A stretch of 5,833 bases of DNA from Chitinophagaceae bacterium. Lineage in GTDB: Bacteria; Bacteroidota; Bacteroidia; Chitinophagales; Chitinophagaceae. Positions 5,736-5,833 of this stretch are shown here, in pieces; the stretch's first letter is position 1, and each line of letters opens with the position of its first letter. Made by a program: the position numbers and the translations under genes. The notes under the pieces are model-generated. The model saw only the letters and a list, made by a program, of their open reading frames with translations, was not told the DNA's origin and did no database searches. The stretch lies in the NCBI GenBank assembly GCA_003136915.1, contig PLEB01000267.1:1-5833 (forward strand). The letters run 5' to 3'.

Positions 5736-5814
5736 AAATTAAAAATTGGTTCGTACTTAGAAAAGCTAAAAGCGAGTGCACGCTCCAATTTTTACTTTTT
5801 AATTTTTACTTTAT
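5727..5814. repeat. AT-rich inverted repeat built of 7-base units
   Basis: The left arm is AAAAAGT, AAAAATT, AAAAATT, GG (5727-5749) and the right arm CC, AATTTTT, ACTTTTT, AATTTTT, ACTTTAT (5785-5814). They pair over about 21 bases with one extra 7-base unit (5794-5800) bulged on the right. The 35-base centre (5750-5784) is richer in G+C and holds two small dyads, TTAG/CTAA (5757-5760 with 5766-5769) and AGCG/CGCT (5771-5774 with 5781-5784), the latter around the palindrome GTGCAC. The Rrf2 stop codon is in the left arm. It could act as a terminator in either direction, or be a mobile or expanding repeat. I see nothing coding in 5736-5833. Confidence 0.65.
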
Positions 5815-5833
5815 TAAAAGAACAAATTCAAAT

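Overview
The window is typical chromosomal DNA of a Bacteroidota bacterium, most likely from the Chitinophagales/Sphingobacteriales side. The evidence is the gene order parA-parB-DUF5683-dapB, a protein family (DUF5683) that I know only from this phylum, start codons without clear Shine-Dalgarno sequences, and several TAnnTTTG-type -7 promoter boxes just upstream of genes. All seven main genes look intact. I see no phage, transposase, CRISPR, tRNA or rRNA.

Layout. Bases 1-49 hold a degenerate 7-base tandem repeat running into the 3' end of the first gene. On the minus strand, a small NADPH-dependent FMN reductase-like flavoprotein (1316-1813) is followed after 21 bases by a membrane-anchored calcineurin-like metallophosphoesterase (47-1294). 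A divergent intergenic region of about 180 bases (1814-1992) separates them from the plus-strand block: parA (1993-2793), parB (2818-3738), a signal-peptide-bearing DUF5683 protein (3748-4515), dapB (4531-5247) and an Rrf2-family regulator with four cysteines (5325-5735). The window ends in an AT-rich inverted repeat, again built from 7-base units (about 5727-5814).

How the genes work together. ParA and ParB form the DNA-segregation pair; no parS site is visible here. The DUF5683 gene starts 9 bases after parB and is probably co-transcribed with it. dapB (lysine/diaminopimelate synthesis, hence peptidoglycan) starts 15 bases after DUF5683 but has its own perfect -7 box, so it may be transcribed both by read-through and from a near-leaderless promoter. 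The Rrf2 gene also has its own -7-like box.

Most of the window is ordinary housekeeping DNA. The features worth a second look are the 7-base repeats at both edges (and a short one inside the DUF5683 gene), the mirrored divergent promoter between the flavoprotein and parA with a possible 7-codon leader ORF, the recurring 7-base spacing between -7 box and ATG, and the unexplained envelope protein inside a chromosome-segregation gene cluster.
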